From assembly GCA_011799875.1 (NCBI GenBank), contig CM022302.1, forward strand, positions 180,102,942 to 180,166,941: 64,000 nucleotides of DNA, in the 5' to 3' direction. The notes beneath the pieces are model-generated. The model searched no databases and was not told the DNA's origin. It saw only the letters and a program-made list of their open reading frames with translations. Made by a program: the position numbers and the translations under genes. This DNA is from Thinopyrum elongatum. Its lineage: Eukaryota; Streptophyta; Magnoliopsida; Poales; Poaceae. Positions 47,478-57,908 of this stretch are shown piece by piece; within the stretch, counting starts at the first letter, position 1; each line of letters starts with the position of its first letter.

Positions 47478-48112
47478 TGACAAGGGGGCCCCACCCAGGT
47501 CAAAACCGCCGTTGACTAGTGCCACATCAGCAGCGGGTGGAGAAAAACCAGCCAGGGGGGTGTTTTGTCCGGTTTGGGTTTGTTTGAGGGGTAAAAGAAG
47601 CGAAAAAATAGATCAGGGGGTAAAGTGAACCACCCACTTTATTCAGGGTAGTAAAATGGACTTTTTTCGGCATAATAATATTGAGCATTAAAATCATGAT
47701 GACAAGTTTCATGGATATCATTAATCTTTATAGCATACATGTCATCACCATAATCATCATAAATAGGAGGCATGCTTTCATCATAGTAAATATTCTCATC
47801 AAAACTTGGGGGACTAAAAATATCATCTTCATCAAACATAGCATCCCCAAGCTTATGGCTTTGCATATCATTAGCATCATGGATATTCACGGAATTCATA
47901 CTAACAACATTGCAATCATGCTCATCATTTATGCCAAACATTTTATTATTTTTCTTTCCATCATTTTCATGAAAGACATGATAAAGATGAATAATATGAG
48001 ACCACCTCAATTCCATTTTTTTAATTTTATTTTTATAAACCAAACTAGTGATAAAACAAGAAACTAAAAGATTCGATTGTAAGATCTAAAGATATACCTT
48101 CATGCACTCACC

Positions 48113-48192
48113 TCCTCGGCAACGGCGCCAGAAAAGAGCTTCGTTGATGGGGTGTGAGTGCCGCTTACCTAACCTCCCCGGCAACGGCGCCA
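48113..48192 (-). other. RT-G primer-binding site and upstream duplicate
   Basis: The working site is 48175-48192 (minus strand TGGCGCCGTTGCCGGGGA), 10 bp from the LTR. A second copy with one mismatch lies at 48113-48130, followed by the same GAAAAGAGCTT flank, so a ~62-bp segment is tandemly duplicated. Confidence 0.85.
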
Positions 48193-48202
48193 GAAAAGAG
48201 CT

Positions 48203-49897
48203 TGATGTCTACTACGCAACCTTATTCTTGTAGACTCGTGTTGGGCCTACAAGCGCAGAGTTTTGTAGGACAGTAGCAAATTTCCCTCAAGTGGATGACC
48301 TAAGGTTTATCAATCCGTGGGAGGCGTAGGATGAAGATGTTCTCTCTCAAACAACCCTGCGACCAAATAACAAAAAGTCTCTTGTGTCCCCAACACACAC
48401 AAGAAAATGGAAAATTGTATAGGTGCACTAGTTCGGCGAAGAGATGGTGATAAAAGTGTAATATGGATGGTAGAAATATATTTTTATAATCTGAATAAAT
48501 AAAAACAGCAAGGTAGCAAGTGATAAAATGGAGCACAAATGGTATTGCAATGCTTGAAAACAAGGCCTAGGGTCCGTACTTTCGCTAGTGCAATCTCTCA
48601 ACAATGCTAATATAATTGGATCATATAACTATCCCTCAACGTGCGATGAAGAATCACTCCAAATTTCTTATCTAGCGGAGAACATAAGAAGAAATTGTTT
48701 GTAGCTATTCTTTCCGATCGATCTATCCAAGTGTTCGTACTAAAATAACACCAAGTTATTCTTTCCGATCGATCTATCAAGAGTTCGTACTAAAATAACA
48801 CTATGTTATTCTTTTCGATCGATCTATCAAGAGTTCGTACTAAAATAACACTAAGTTATTCTTTCCGATCGATCTATCAAGAGTTCATACTAAAATAACA
48901 CCAAAGAAAATTCAGATTCATAATACTCAATCCAACACAAAGAACCTCAAAGAGTGTCCCAAGATTTCTACCGGAGAAACAAAAGACGAGAACGTGCATC
49001 AACCCCTACGCATAGATTACCCCAATGTCACCTCGGGAATTCGCGAGTTGAGTACCAAAACATATCTCAAGTGAATCAATATAATACCCCATTGTCACCA
49101 CGGGTATTCATATGCAAGACATATATCAAGTGCTCTCAAATCCATAAAAGTATTCAATCTGATAAAAACGAAATCTCAAAGGGAAAACTCAATTCATCGC
49201 AACAAGATAGAGAGGGGAAAACACCATATGATCCAACTATATTAACAAAGCCCACGATACATCAAGATCATGCCATCTCAAGAACACGAGAGAGAGAGAG
49301 ATTAAACACATAGCTACTGGTACAAACCCTCAGCCCCGAGGGTGGACTACTCCCTCCTCATCATGGTGGCAGCCAGGATGATGAACATGGCCACCAATGA
49401 TGATTTCCCCCTTCGGCAGAGTGCCGGAACGGGGTCTACATTGGTTTTTCGTGGCTACAGAGGCTTGCGGCGGCGGAACTTCTCATCTATGGCTACCCCG
49501 AGGGTTTTTGGAATATTTGGCAATTTATAGGGCGAAGAGGCGGTGCGGGAGGCCACCGAGGTGGGCACAACCCACCGGGGTGCGCCTGGGGGCCCAGGCA
49601 CGCCCTGGTGGGTTGTGCCCCCCTCGGGGCACCCCCCAGGTGCTGCTCTGGCCCATTGGATGTCTTCTGGTCCATAAAAATCCACAAAAAGTTTCGCGGT
49701 GTTTGGACTCAGTTTGATATTGATTTCCTGCGATGTAAAAAACAAGCAAAAAACAGCAACTGGCACTGGGCACTGGGTCAATAGGTTAGTCCCAAAAAAT
49801 GATAGAAAGTTGCTATAAAATGATTGTAAAACATCCAAGAATGATAATATAACAACATGAATACTTCATAAATTATAGATACGTTGGAGACGTATCA
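48203..49897 (-). repeat. RT-G 5' LTR
   Basis: 1695 bp; TATA box (minus) at 49523-49529. It differs from the partner LTR mainly by one extra ~50-bp minisatellite unit (four at 48702-48903). Confidence 0.9.
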
Positions 49898-51557
49898 TAC
49901 AACAGGCAAGAAATTCAAAGCTGGTCCAAGCCTCAGGGCTCCTCCAAAGTTACCATATGAGAGGACTGACGAGGAAAACAAGGACATCGTGGCTGCCAAA
50001 GTGCAGGCCCATTTTGAACAGAAACATCCACCTCTGAAGGAAATAATAGATCCGGTGAAAGCGAAGCGCACTCTGGATGCCCTTAAGCGACCACCACCGC
50101 CTCTGCCGCAATCACACTATGACCGCTGTATTGAAAAGACATATGATGAAGCACGGCGGTCGGGAAGTACTACCAATGCCGCAAGACGAAGTGGGAAAAC
50201 AATTCCCCAGCTCGGCCAACAGGAGAAGCAATCATGCCCCCCGCTCAAGGTGTCTAGCGATATCGCTAATCATCCGGGGTTAGCGCCCGGTACCACTCTT
50301 GGTGATTATGTGGGCGATGATGTACAGTTTGAAATTGTTGAGGTAGTAGCACCCTTTAGATACGAGCACGGGAAGCCTCTCATCAAACCTGATCAGCTCC
50401 CGCAGCTACCAACAATGATGCAAAGATTGCATGACTGGTACTTGGAAACCTGCAGCAAGGATGGAACCGACAGTATGTTGCTGGGAATTAAAGATGAGCA
50501 CGACTTCATTGGAGTCGACCTGATGCCTGTTGAATTTGTGGAATTATTTCAGTTATTAAATCAAGACACCATCGACAAAACTCTCATGAGTTGCTACTGT
50601 CTGTAAGTATTATTTCTGCAATTAAGTCTCCAGCTCAGCTCGTTCATTGCATGTATATATAATTATCCTCACTATATTATGCAGATTGAAGATCGTCGAA
50701 TGCAAAAGAGGACAAATCTATGACATTGGGTTCATTAGCCCAAATACCGTAAATGAATGGGTGGTACAAAACAGAGCCAAGATACTAAGGAAAACTTGCT
50801 AAAAGCATTCCTTCGACATCAAAACAAAAGGGAAATACTCTTTCTTACAACTTCAGGTGAGTGTTACTGTCTTGTGCATATTCGGTTTCGCTTACTCGAG
50901 GTTAAGTGTAACTGATGAGTTATGCGTGCGCAGCTTCCACTTTATTCTGCTATCCATTAAGCTTGACGGGGGAGTAGAAACTGTCTTAGATTCGAGACGT
51001 AAAGAGCAAAAGGAGTTGGCGAACATGAGTGAAATGCTCCAGAAGTAAGTTCAATCATTATCGCACCATATCGGCAACTTTCGTTCATTTCCTGATAACA
51101 AGTAATCATTTTCTTTGCCGGGCAGGGTTTGGAAAAAGTTCATCAGAATGGTTCCGGGTCTGAAGAAGGAGCTGCGATTTACACACCCCAAAGTAAGTAG
51201 TACTAGCTAGTTTCGTGCATCTCTCATTGATTCTAGTTTCATCAATACCATTATCATGCTTGATTATCAGTTCATTCACCACTCGACCTCTAAGCGGGGC
51301 TTCTCTGACCAACAATTTGAAGTACGTAAACAATATTCACAATTTTATTTTATTACCATCAATTGTGTTGAGTTTCATTCATATATATGTATTGACCCCC
51401 TTCTTTAAATTAGATGTGGGAGATGTGGGATCAACTCCTACCACATGATCGCATACGAGCAATTCAAGAGGAATTGGCGGGATTCTTTCTTGACCACATC
51501 ATACCTGAAAAGGGAGAATACCATATGGAAATTCAATGCGATTTTGGTGCTAGATGA

Positions 51558-52118
51558 TGTTAGGTATCGTAAGAGATGTTATATTGTGTATATGTAGTAG
51601 CGTCGAATAGGTATACGAAAACTTGCTGTTCGACCAAGCACGGAGAAAGAGAGGTCACTTCTCTCTATGTATGTTCATGACGATCTTGTGTAATGGTTCC
51701 TTCATTGCTATATGTAGTAGCTAGCGTCGAGTTGAATGGAAAACATTAATTAAAAATGAAACCCTAAATGTAAAAGAATTGAAGGGTAAACACAAAAATA
51801 AAAGGGGGAAACACAATATGAAAACCCCTAAACCCTCCAAAACCCCTAAACCCCTCCTTTAAAAAAAACAAAAACCCCAGCGCCTGGCAGCTGCTGACGC
51901 GTGGCTGCCTTTTAGTCCCGATCGGTGTTACCAACCGGGACTAAAGGTCCTCCTGCCTGGGCGCCCCACAGCGGCCACGTGGAGCTCCTTTAGTCCCGGT
52001 TCGTAAGCCAACTGGAACTAAAAGTAATGGGCATTAGTCCCGATCGTTTTGTCCCGGTTGCAGAACCGGGACTTAAGGCCCTGTGGAACCGGGACTGATG
52101 CCCTGTTTTCTACTAGTG
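51558..52118 (+). repeat. CACTA 3' end and subterminal repeats
   Basis: Non-coding tail of the second gene, then AGTCCCGATC / AACCGGGACT units at 51912-52098, then the terminal repeat. 51780-51880 has CCCTAAACCC-like A/C-rich stretches. Confidence 0.75.
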
Positions 52119-53955
52119 CCATGATGGACGCAAGAAGTATCCACTCTAAGTTCACATTCATTTGATGCAAGTTACTGCCGTAAATATGAGAAAAGTTATT
52201 TCGCTTCCTCTGGAATCGTCCCAATTCATTCATGCATGTGCCAATTCATTCGTGCATGTGCGAAGTATTCTATGGTTTGATAGATTTGCTACCTTCACTC
52301 CATATGAATTCCTAGCACACCAAGCCACTGCTTGATTTCTTCGAGGAAAAGGAGTTCATTCGTAAGAGCTAATATGGACTTACACATGGACTTTGATATC
52401 CTCGATGATGGTTCCTAACCAGAAATTGGTTGCATTTTACTGTAAGATTCCATGTGGTCATGATTGTCAAATGTGTTCACGTATGTCTTGTGACCCAACT
52501 CCTGTTTTGGAACTTGCTTCCATAGTTCATTTCCCGAGAATCTTGCAACGTAATATCGTCAATATGTGTTGCACCCTTTTTTTCCTCGGGCATCCTGAGT
52601 CTGAGGTATCCTGACACCAATCAAATATGAATCTTGGGCAGATACAATGGTTGGAACATTTTCCAGGAATTATAACATTGTTCTTAGGTAACCCAGTAAG
52701 GTGATGTCATGTATAGCACACCTGACCGGAGGACCTATTGTAGTAATATCTTCTTTAGCAAGGTTAACCATTCTTCCATGAGGAATTGTAAGTTTTATTC
52801 TAAAAGTTGATCCTGATGGATCCTTGTGTTTCCAAATTCTGACCTTTACCTGATGACCATGTCAATGCTACCCCGAAGCATGACTGTGGTACACCAAACA
52901 TCTACAGGAGCATTGGAAGCACAATGCTAAAATGTTTCTTAATCAGTTCTCCAAACACCATTGTATGGGTAACATCATGAATTTCCTCACCCCTTTAACT
53001 AAATGATTATCTACATGTTATCCTGTCATGTATATCCTACTCTGCTTGTTCTTGGGAAGGATATACCCCTAATACTCGGGTATAATCACATTTTCCTTTC
53101 CATTGTTTTGTTTAACCTTTCTGCAATATAACTTATCTGAGCAGTAATAGTTCCCTACTTATGTAAACACCCCGGTGTACAACTCTGTTAGTAAGACCCT
53201 GTTACTATTGTTGATGACATTCCGGTAACCACCGGTGCATGAGAACTTTGCCTATTGGCCCGACTCATTTCAACGAGCAGGAAAATGGTTCTCTTCGTTC
53301 CTCGCCCTTGGTACCAACGTTGTTGCCAACATAACTGACAGGCTATCCTCTAACATGCCTTGCTAGCATGACCGTGCAAGATGTCAGCGCCCTTCCTACT
53401 TTTAACCCACATGGTGGGTCCATAACCCACAAATCCACAGGATTGAAACCTGACTCTCCTGCACATCCTTGATTCCGAAGTATCCTTTGCACTTGACTTC
53501 GTGTGCAATTCACAAGCCACCTTCCTAGAGATCTATTGTGGTATTAGATGCAATAACATTCTCTAATGCCCTGAACCCCTATTCACACTCTGGTTTCGAC
53601 ATCGAACGGTGGCCTACCCGCTTGAAAATTCTTATCATACCTTCTTAATTTTCCCTCGATGTTCTCTTAAGTTCAATTCGAGAGATACTTTCTACCACAT
53701 TCCCAGAATTATCTACCTCATAATCAATCTTGTTAGGTCTGTTCTTCCGAAGTTACCCCTTTTCCCTTGGTAAGTGCGGTGAAGATCCGGAAGGAAGAAC
53801 GACAACTTCATCATGATGGCCTGAAGCAGAGAAATGAAGAAATCAATGTAATGGATCGACCTCTTCGAGAAGAACAACCAAGACCGAGAAGATCCGTTAG
53901 AATTTCGTAACCAGAACTTCCCCCTAACTCCACCTCTTAAATCTCGGGACGAGAT
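52119..53955 (+). other. E internal region, 3' part, eroded
   Basis: Resumes after the CACTA. I see no integrase or RNase H motif and only short frames. AATCTCGGGACGAGATTTC-like sequence near 53940 is typical of the end of gypsy interiors. Confidence 0.5.
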
Positions 53956-53960
53956 TTCTT

Positions 53961-53975
53961 GTAGTGGAGGAAATT
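53961..53975 (+). other. E polypurine tract
   Basis: GTAGTGGAGGAAATT lies directly before the TG of the 3' LTR at 53976. Confidence 0.65.
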
Positions 53976-56900
53976 TGCAACACCCCCAGTAATTAGTTGC
54001 GGTAAACCCCTACTAATTATGCCATGTCATCATGCTTCACTAAGCCACAATGCCACCTGTCCAAAAATCAAGTTTAAATTCAAGTTTTAAAATAAAGTCA
54101 AGTAATTATTTTTTCAAACAGTAAAACTAAAATGTTCATAATGTTGCAAATAATTATTGGTTAATTTTCATGGTGAAACAAACAGTTTATAAAATATATA
54201 ATTGCCCTAAAACAATTAAAACAGGGGGCAAAACAATATTTAACATACTTTTCTAAATAATGAAAATTACAAACTGTTTTGAATAACCCCCAAAACTTTT
54301 GTGGCAGTGCGTAAAAATGCAACACTAATTTTGGTGCAAGTCTCATATTTTAAAAACCTAAAATATTGTTAATATAAAATAAAACAGAAGTTAAATAAAA
54401 GAAACAAAAGAAATTAAAAGAAAAAGAAAAGGAAGAACCCCCCCCCCCCCCAAAAGTTCCCCTTAGGCCTTAGCCCACCAGGATGGCCCAGCCACCTCAC
54501 CTCATCCCCTCCTCTCGCTACAGAGGACAGGGGAGGGCGTGGCAGCCATCCGCCGGCTATGGCGTCGCCAGGCCGTGCGTGGCGCCCATCCCGGCCTCCC
54601 CGACGCCCTCAAGTCGAATCCCCGAGCCCCCTCGTCAAACCCTAGCTTCCTTCTTCCCTCTCCCTCGCTCGCCCCCTCCTCCATGAGATCCGCAGATGCT
54701 GTCGTTGCCGCATCGTCGTCGTTGTCATAGACCAAAGCCATCCCGCGCAGCACCTTGGTGTCCAAGAGCTCTGGCAAGGTCGTCTTCATCATCACCGCTC
54801 ATGGGTCGAGGCCGGGAGCCACCTCCATGCTACCCGCACGTTCTTCTTCCGCATCGTTCGGCGGACGCCGCCCTCGATTCACCACCTCTGGTCACCCCCG
54901 ACCACTCCTGAGGTCTCCATCATCCCTCCCGGTGAGCTCTCCCCCGGTTCCCCTCAATTCCCCCTCCGAACCGATGCCGTAGACCCTCGCCTGCCCATGG
55001 CCACCATGGCCAGAAGACGTCGCGGCCGCCCCCGAGCTCCTGCGCGCCCTGGGCTCTACTGCCCGTGTCCATGGCCGCGCGCCTCGCACCCGCTCGCCCC
55101 TGCATCACCCCGCGCTGTCCGTGCGCGCCCGCCCGCGTTTGCCGGAGCTCCCCTATCGCCCCCGCCGTCCCGCGGTCTGCCGCCGCCCGCGCCCTGTGCG
55201 CCCCTCGCCGCACCCTGCATGCCTGCTGCGCTCGTCACTGCCGATGCCCCGCCTCCTCCCGCCACTGCCAGCCGCCCCGCCTCCGCTCGGCCCTGCCGGC
55301 CGCCCCCTGCCCCGTGCCTGCCTACAGTCGCCGTGGCCACCTTCGCACCTCCCCAGCGCCCCGGCCTGCTTCTCCTGGCCGCAGCCGCCGAGCGTCGGTG
55401 CGCACGCGGGCATGCGTGCCCTGCGAGGCCGCCTGGCCCTCTGTATTTGGGGTCCGGCCCCTGTTTAGTTTAGGTCTAGTATTTAGTACTAATTAGGCTA
55501 ATTAGCCGCTGACGTGTGGACCCCCACCCCCGATAAATTAAATGTTGTTTAATTAAATCTAACCCCACTGAGAATGACATGTGGGCCCCACTCGCACTGT
55601 CCACCATCTCACTAGTCAACCGCTGACTGCTGACTCAATAGTCAATGGGACCCACATGTCAGCCTCTCTCAGCCACTGACCGGGTACGCAGCTGGGTACC
55701 CCTAGCAGTTTCAGATTATTTTTTAAATAAAAATAAAATGCAGAAATTTTAGAATAATGATAAAACTTTGAAATATCATATAAAATAAACCGTAACTCCG
55801 ATAAAAATAATTTATATATGAAAATCGATCAGAAAAATAAGACAAACCTGTTTTTGCCATCCACATACCTTTCACATGCCCTAATCACAGCAAACATGGA
55901 ACCTTCCCCTCCGGTTCGTCTGTCCGATAAATGCCTGCAGCCGGGAAAATATTCCCGGATATTTTCTCGCTCCGTCTGTAACGCGTAGCACTGCGCTAGG
56001 TAACCCCTAGCACATCGTATTGCCATATCATGCTTTGTGATGCATTTGATTGCTCTGTTATTTATTGTGTTCCCCCTCCGTTACTTCCTTTCCGGTAGAC
56101 CCCAAGACTGCTGATGATCCGTTGATCGACTACACCGTGAAGACCCGTTTTTCGTCTGCAGAGCTTCCAGGCAAGCAAAAACCCCTTGATCATTCCGATA
56201 CCGCCTATTCTTTCCCTCTACTGCTTGCATTAGAGTAGTGTTACTGTTACTGCCTTGTCATTGATCCTATACTGCTGCATAGCCTGTCCTTGCTACTGTT
56301 GTTGATACTTTTACCTGTTATCCCAGATGCTTAGTATAGGTATGCTAGTATTCCATCAGTGGCCCTACATTCTTGTCCGTCTGCCATGCAATACTATCGG
56401 GCCGTGATCCCTCCGGGAGGTGATCACAGGTATATGTATACATACTATACATGATACATGTTATGACTAAAGTTGGATCGGCTCGTAGAGTACCCGCGAG
56501 TGATTCACGGATTCGGGGCTGAAGGGACAGGTGGTTCCATCCAGGTAGTGGTGGGCCTGGGTTCCCGACGCCCCCCTGAGTGATACTTTGTGGTGGTGCG
56601 ACAGGGTAGGTTGAGACCACATAGGAGAGAGGTGGGCCTGGTCCCGGGTCGTTGTCCATGGTTATTTATTAATAACACGCTTAACAACATTGGATAATTG
56701 ATCTAAGTTGGTCGTTGACCTATACGCACTAACCGCCACACGGGGATAGTTATGGGCACTCGGCGTCGTACATTTTCTCCCGAAGCTTTTCAGACGTCAC
56801 AATTGAGCGGCACACGCCCGGGTGGTCCGCGTAAGCGCCTGCCTTGTATAAGGAAGTAGCTAGGACTGATCCCGGCCGTCCTCGCAATGTGTAGGAGTGC

Positions 56901-57908
56901 AACGGGCGATGGGCCCAAGACCCCTGCGCACTTAGGATGTAGACCGGCGTGTTGACCTCTCTGGAGAGCCTAGGTAGGGCTACGACGTGTTGATTTTCCG
57001 AGGCCGGGCATTACCCAGGAAAGTGTGTCCGGCCAGAGTGATCGAGCGTGTTGGGTAATGTGGTGCACCCCTGCAGGGAAGTAATCTATTCGAATATCCA
57101 TGTCCACGGTAACAGGACGACTTGGAGTTGTATTCCGACCTCTTACAACTAAAACCGAATACTTAATAAAACACATCTAGATAGCGACAGATACAACCCG
57201 GTGATCACTCTCTCACAGGGAGACAAGGAGAGGATCTCCGAGTAGGATTATTGCTATACGATGATACTTGTTACTATACCAACTACTCTCTTCTACTGCT
57301 TCAAGATGGAGGCTGCCAGAAGACATAGTCTTCGATAGGACTAGCTTCTCCCCCCTTATTCTGGCATTCTGCAGTTTAGTTCACAGTTACTACCCCTTTT
57401 GTTGACACCGGTGCATATGTAGTGTAGATCTGATGTACGTCTTGCGAGTACTTTGGATGAGTACTCACGGCTGCTTTGCTACCTCTTTTCCCCTATACCC
57501 GATTGCTGCAATCAGATGGCGGACCCTAGGAGCCAGATGCCACCGCCGATGACTACTACTACTACCCCGACGGTGCCTACTACTACATGGAGTCCGCCGA
57601 CGGCCAGGAGTAGTTAGGAGGCTCCCAGGCAGGAGGCCTTGCCTTTTCAATCGTTGTTGTTTTTGTGCTAGCCTTCTTAAGGCAGACTTGTTTACTTATG
57701 TCTGTAGTCAGATATTGTTGCTTCCGCTAACTCGCTTGTATTCGAGCTTATGTATTCGAGCCCTCGAGACCCCTGGCTTGTAATATAAAGCTTGTATGAC
57801 TTTAATTTGTGTCTAGAGTTGTGTTATGATATCTTCCCGTGAGTCCCTGATCTTGATCGTGCACATTTGCGTGTATGATTAGTGCACGATTAAATCGGGG
57901 GCGTCACA
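53976..57908 (+). repeat. E 3' LTR, complete
   Basis: 3933 bp, TGCAACACCCCC to GGGGGCGTCACA. It holds exon A (56099-56170, 72 nt, in phase) and exon B (57516-57613, 98 nt) of the LTR reading frame; exon B has a premature TAG at 57526-57533. A GC-rich domain lies at 54480-55480 and a C14 run at 54438-54451. Confidence 0.9.

Larger units (their letters stand above)
46298..47668. mobile_element. Pack-MULE-like Mutator element with GC-rich cargo
   Basis: Both ends read GAAAAAAGTCCATTTTAC, and inverted arms match for about 200 bp (46298-46500 and 47465-47668). A perfect 9-bp duplication GGCATAATA (46289-46297, 47669-47677) is the Mutator signature. There is no transposase inside. A CT run (46491-46544) and its mirror GA run (47447-47473) border about 0.9 kb of very GC-rich sequence, sharply unlike the AT-rich host. 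Non-autonomous Mutator elements with acquired genic DNA are called Pack-MULEs. Confidence 0.88.
46091..48043 (-). pseudogene. Orphan ORF of RT-G, split by the Mutator-type element
   Basis: On the minus strand it opens at 48043 (MVYKNKIKKMELRW), runs to 47669, is interrupted by the Mutator-type element, and continues from 46288 to the stop at 46091-46093. Removing the insertion and one 9-bp duplication leaves the frame continuous. The first part is acidic (GDAMFDEDDIFSPPSFDEN, YDDYGDDMY) and shares HDCN and KLGDA with RT-A's ORF, but it lacks RT-A's hydrophobic end. It occupies the gag position without gag motifs. Function unknown. Confidence 0.6.
41411..49897 (-). mobile_element. RT-G: non-autonomous Athila-type LTR retrotransposon, complete
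   Basis: 8487 bp on the minus strand: 5' LTR 48203-49897, primer site 48175-48192, orphan ORF from 48043, non-coding interior, polypurine tract 43056-43069, 3' LTR 41411-43055. The duplication TACAA flanks it (41406-41410, 49898-49902). It splits the CACTA's second gene in frame. The ORF is itself split by a Mutator-type element (46298-47668). No pol gene. Confidence 0.93.
39465..51557 (+). pseudogene. CACTA second gene: DUF8039-like and Ulp1-like protease protein, broken and split by RT-G
   Basis: Exon 1 (39465-39668) starts MDRDLEKEELLGDII and is acidic; an intron with GT/AG ends follows. The long second exon (from 39757) has a Lys-rich region, then a domain containing HCVLMAKCHNLTLKVAVGY (40840-41100; I recall it as DUF8039), then a Pro/Gln-rich tract, where RT-G inserted. 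Removing RT-G and one TACAA restores the frame across 41410/49903. After that come four short exons of Ulp1-like (C48) cysteine protease: His in FHFILL (50938-50940), Asp in VLDSRRK (50989-50991), and the C-terminal RAIQEELAGFFLDH. The segment with the catalytic Cys is absent. Frameshifts (39757-39806, about 40340-40390) and in-frame stops (40122, 40531, 41272, 50800) kill the gene. C48-like proteases would act on SUMO-type conjugates. Confidence 0.8.
28346..52118 (+). mobile_element. CACTA (En/Spm-type) DNA transposon with nested insertions
   Basis: Begins CACTAGTAGAAACCAGGG and ends with the inverted terminus, GGGxxxxCTACTAGTG in reverse (CCCTGTTTTCTACTAGTG). Subterminal AGTCCCGGTT / AACCGGGACT repeats lie at both ends (28385-28640, 51912-52098). 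The 3-bp flanks are TCA and CCA, one mismatch from a perfect duplication. It carries a TNP2-type transposase and a second gene with a Ulp1-like C-terminus, both broken. SOLO-2 and RT-G together add about 12.4 kb; without them it is about 11.4 kb. Resembles the Caspar group of wheat CACTAs, from memory. Confidence 0.9.
16037..57908 (+). mobile_element. E: long-LTR gypsy-type retrotransposon, left end missing
   Basis: Visible parts: 5' LTR remainder (16037-18067 and 24787-25611), an initiator-Met primer site (25615-25627), internal DNA (25612-28345 and 52119-53975), a polypurine tract before 53976 and the complete 3' LTR (53976-57908, 3933 bp). Without later insertions the internal region is only about 4.6 kb and retains a decayed reverse transcriptase, so the element is degraded or non-autonomous. 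RT-B and RT-C inserted in the 5' LTR and a CACTA in the interior. E itself inserted into the reading frame of F (F resumes at 57909). Confidence 0.85.

Noticed and set aside
46329..47480. Frames with RERERE or SLSLSL tails and long Ala/Pro/Arg frames
   Set aside because: Translation of CT/GA repeats and GC-rich cargo. Only the 46545-46769 minus-strand segment looked like a protein family, and that weakly.
51780..51870. Telomere-like CCCTAAA repeat
   Set aside because: Only a few scattered imperfect units in an A/C-rich stretch near the CACTA end; not a tandem telomeric array.
28343..52121. Perfect 3-bp target duplication for the CACTA
   Set aside because: The flanks are TCA and CCA. One base differs, so I report the element without claiming a perfect duplication.
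54483..55496. Multiple Pro/Arg/Ala-rich frames
   Set aside because: GC-rich domain of the E 3' LTR; the related frames at 16023-16510 are the same sequence in the 5' LTR.
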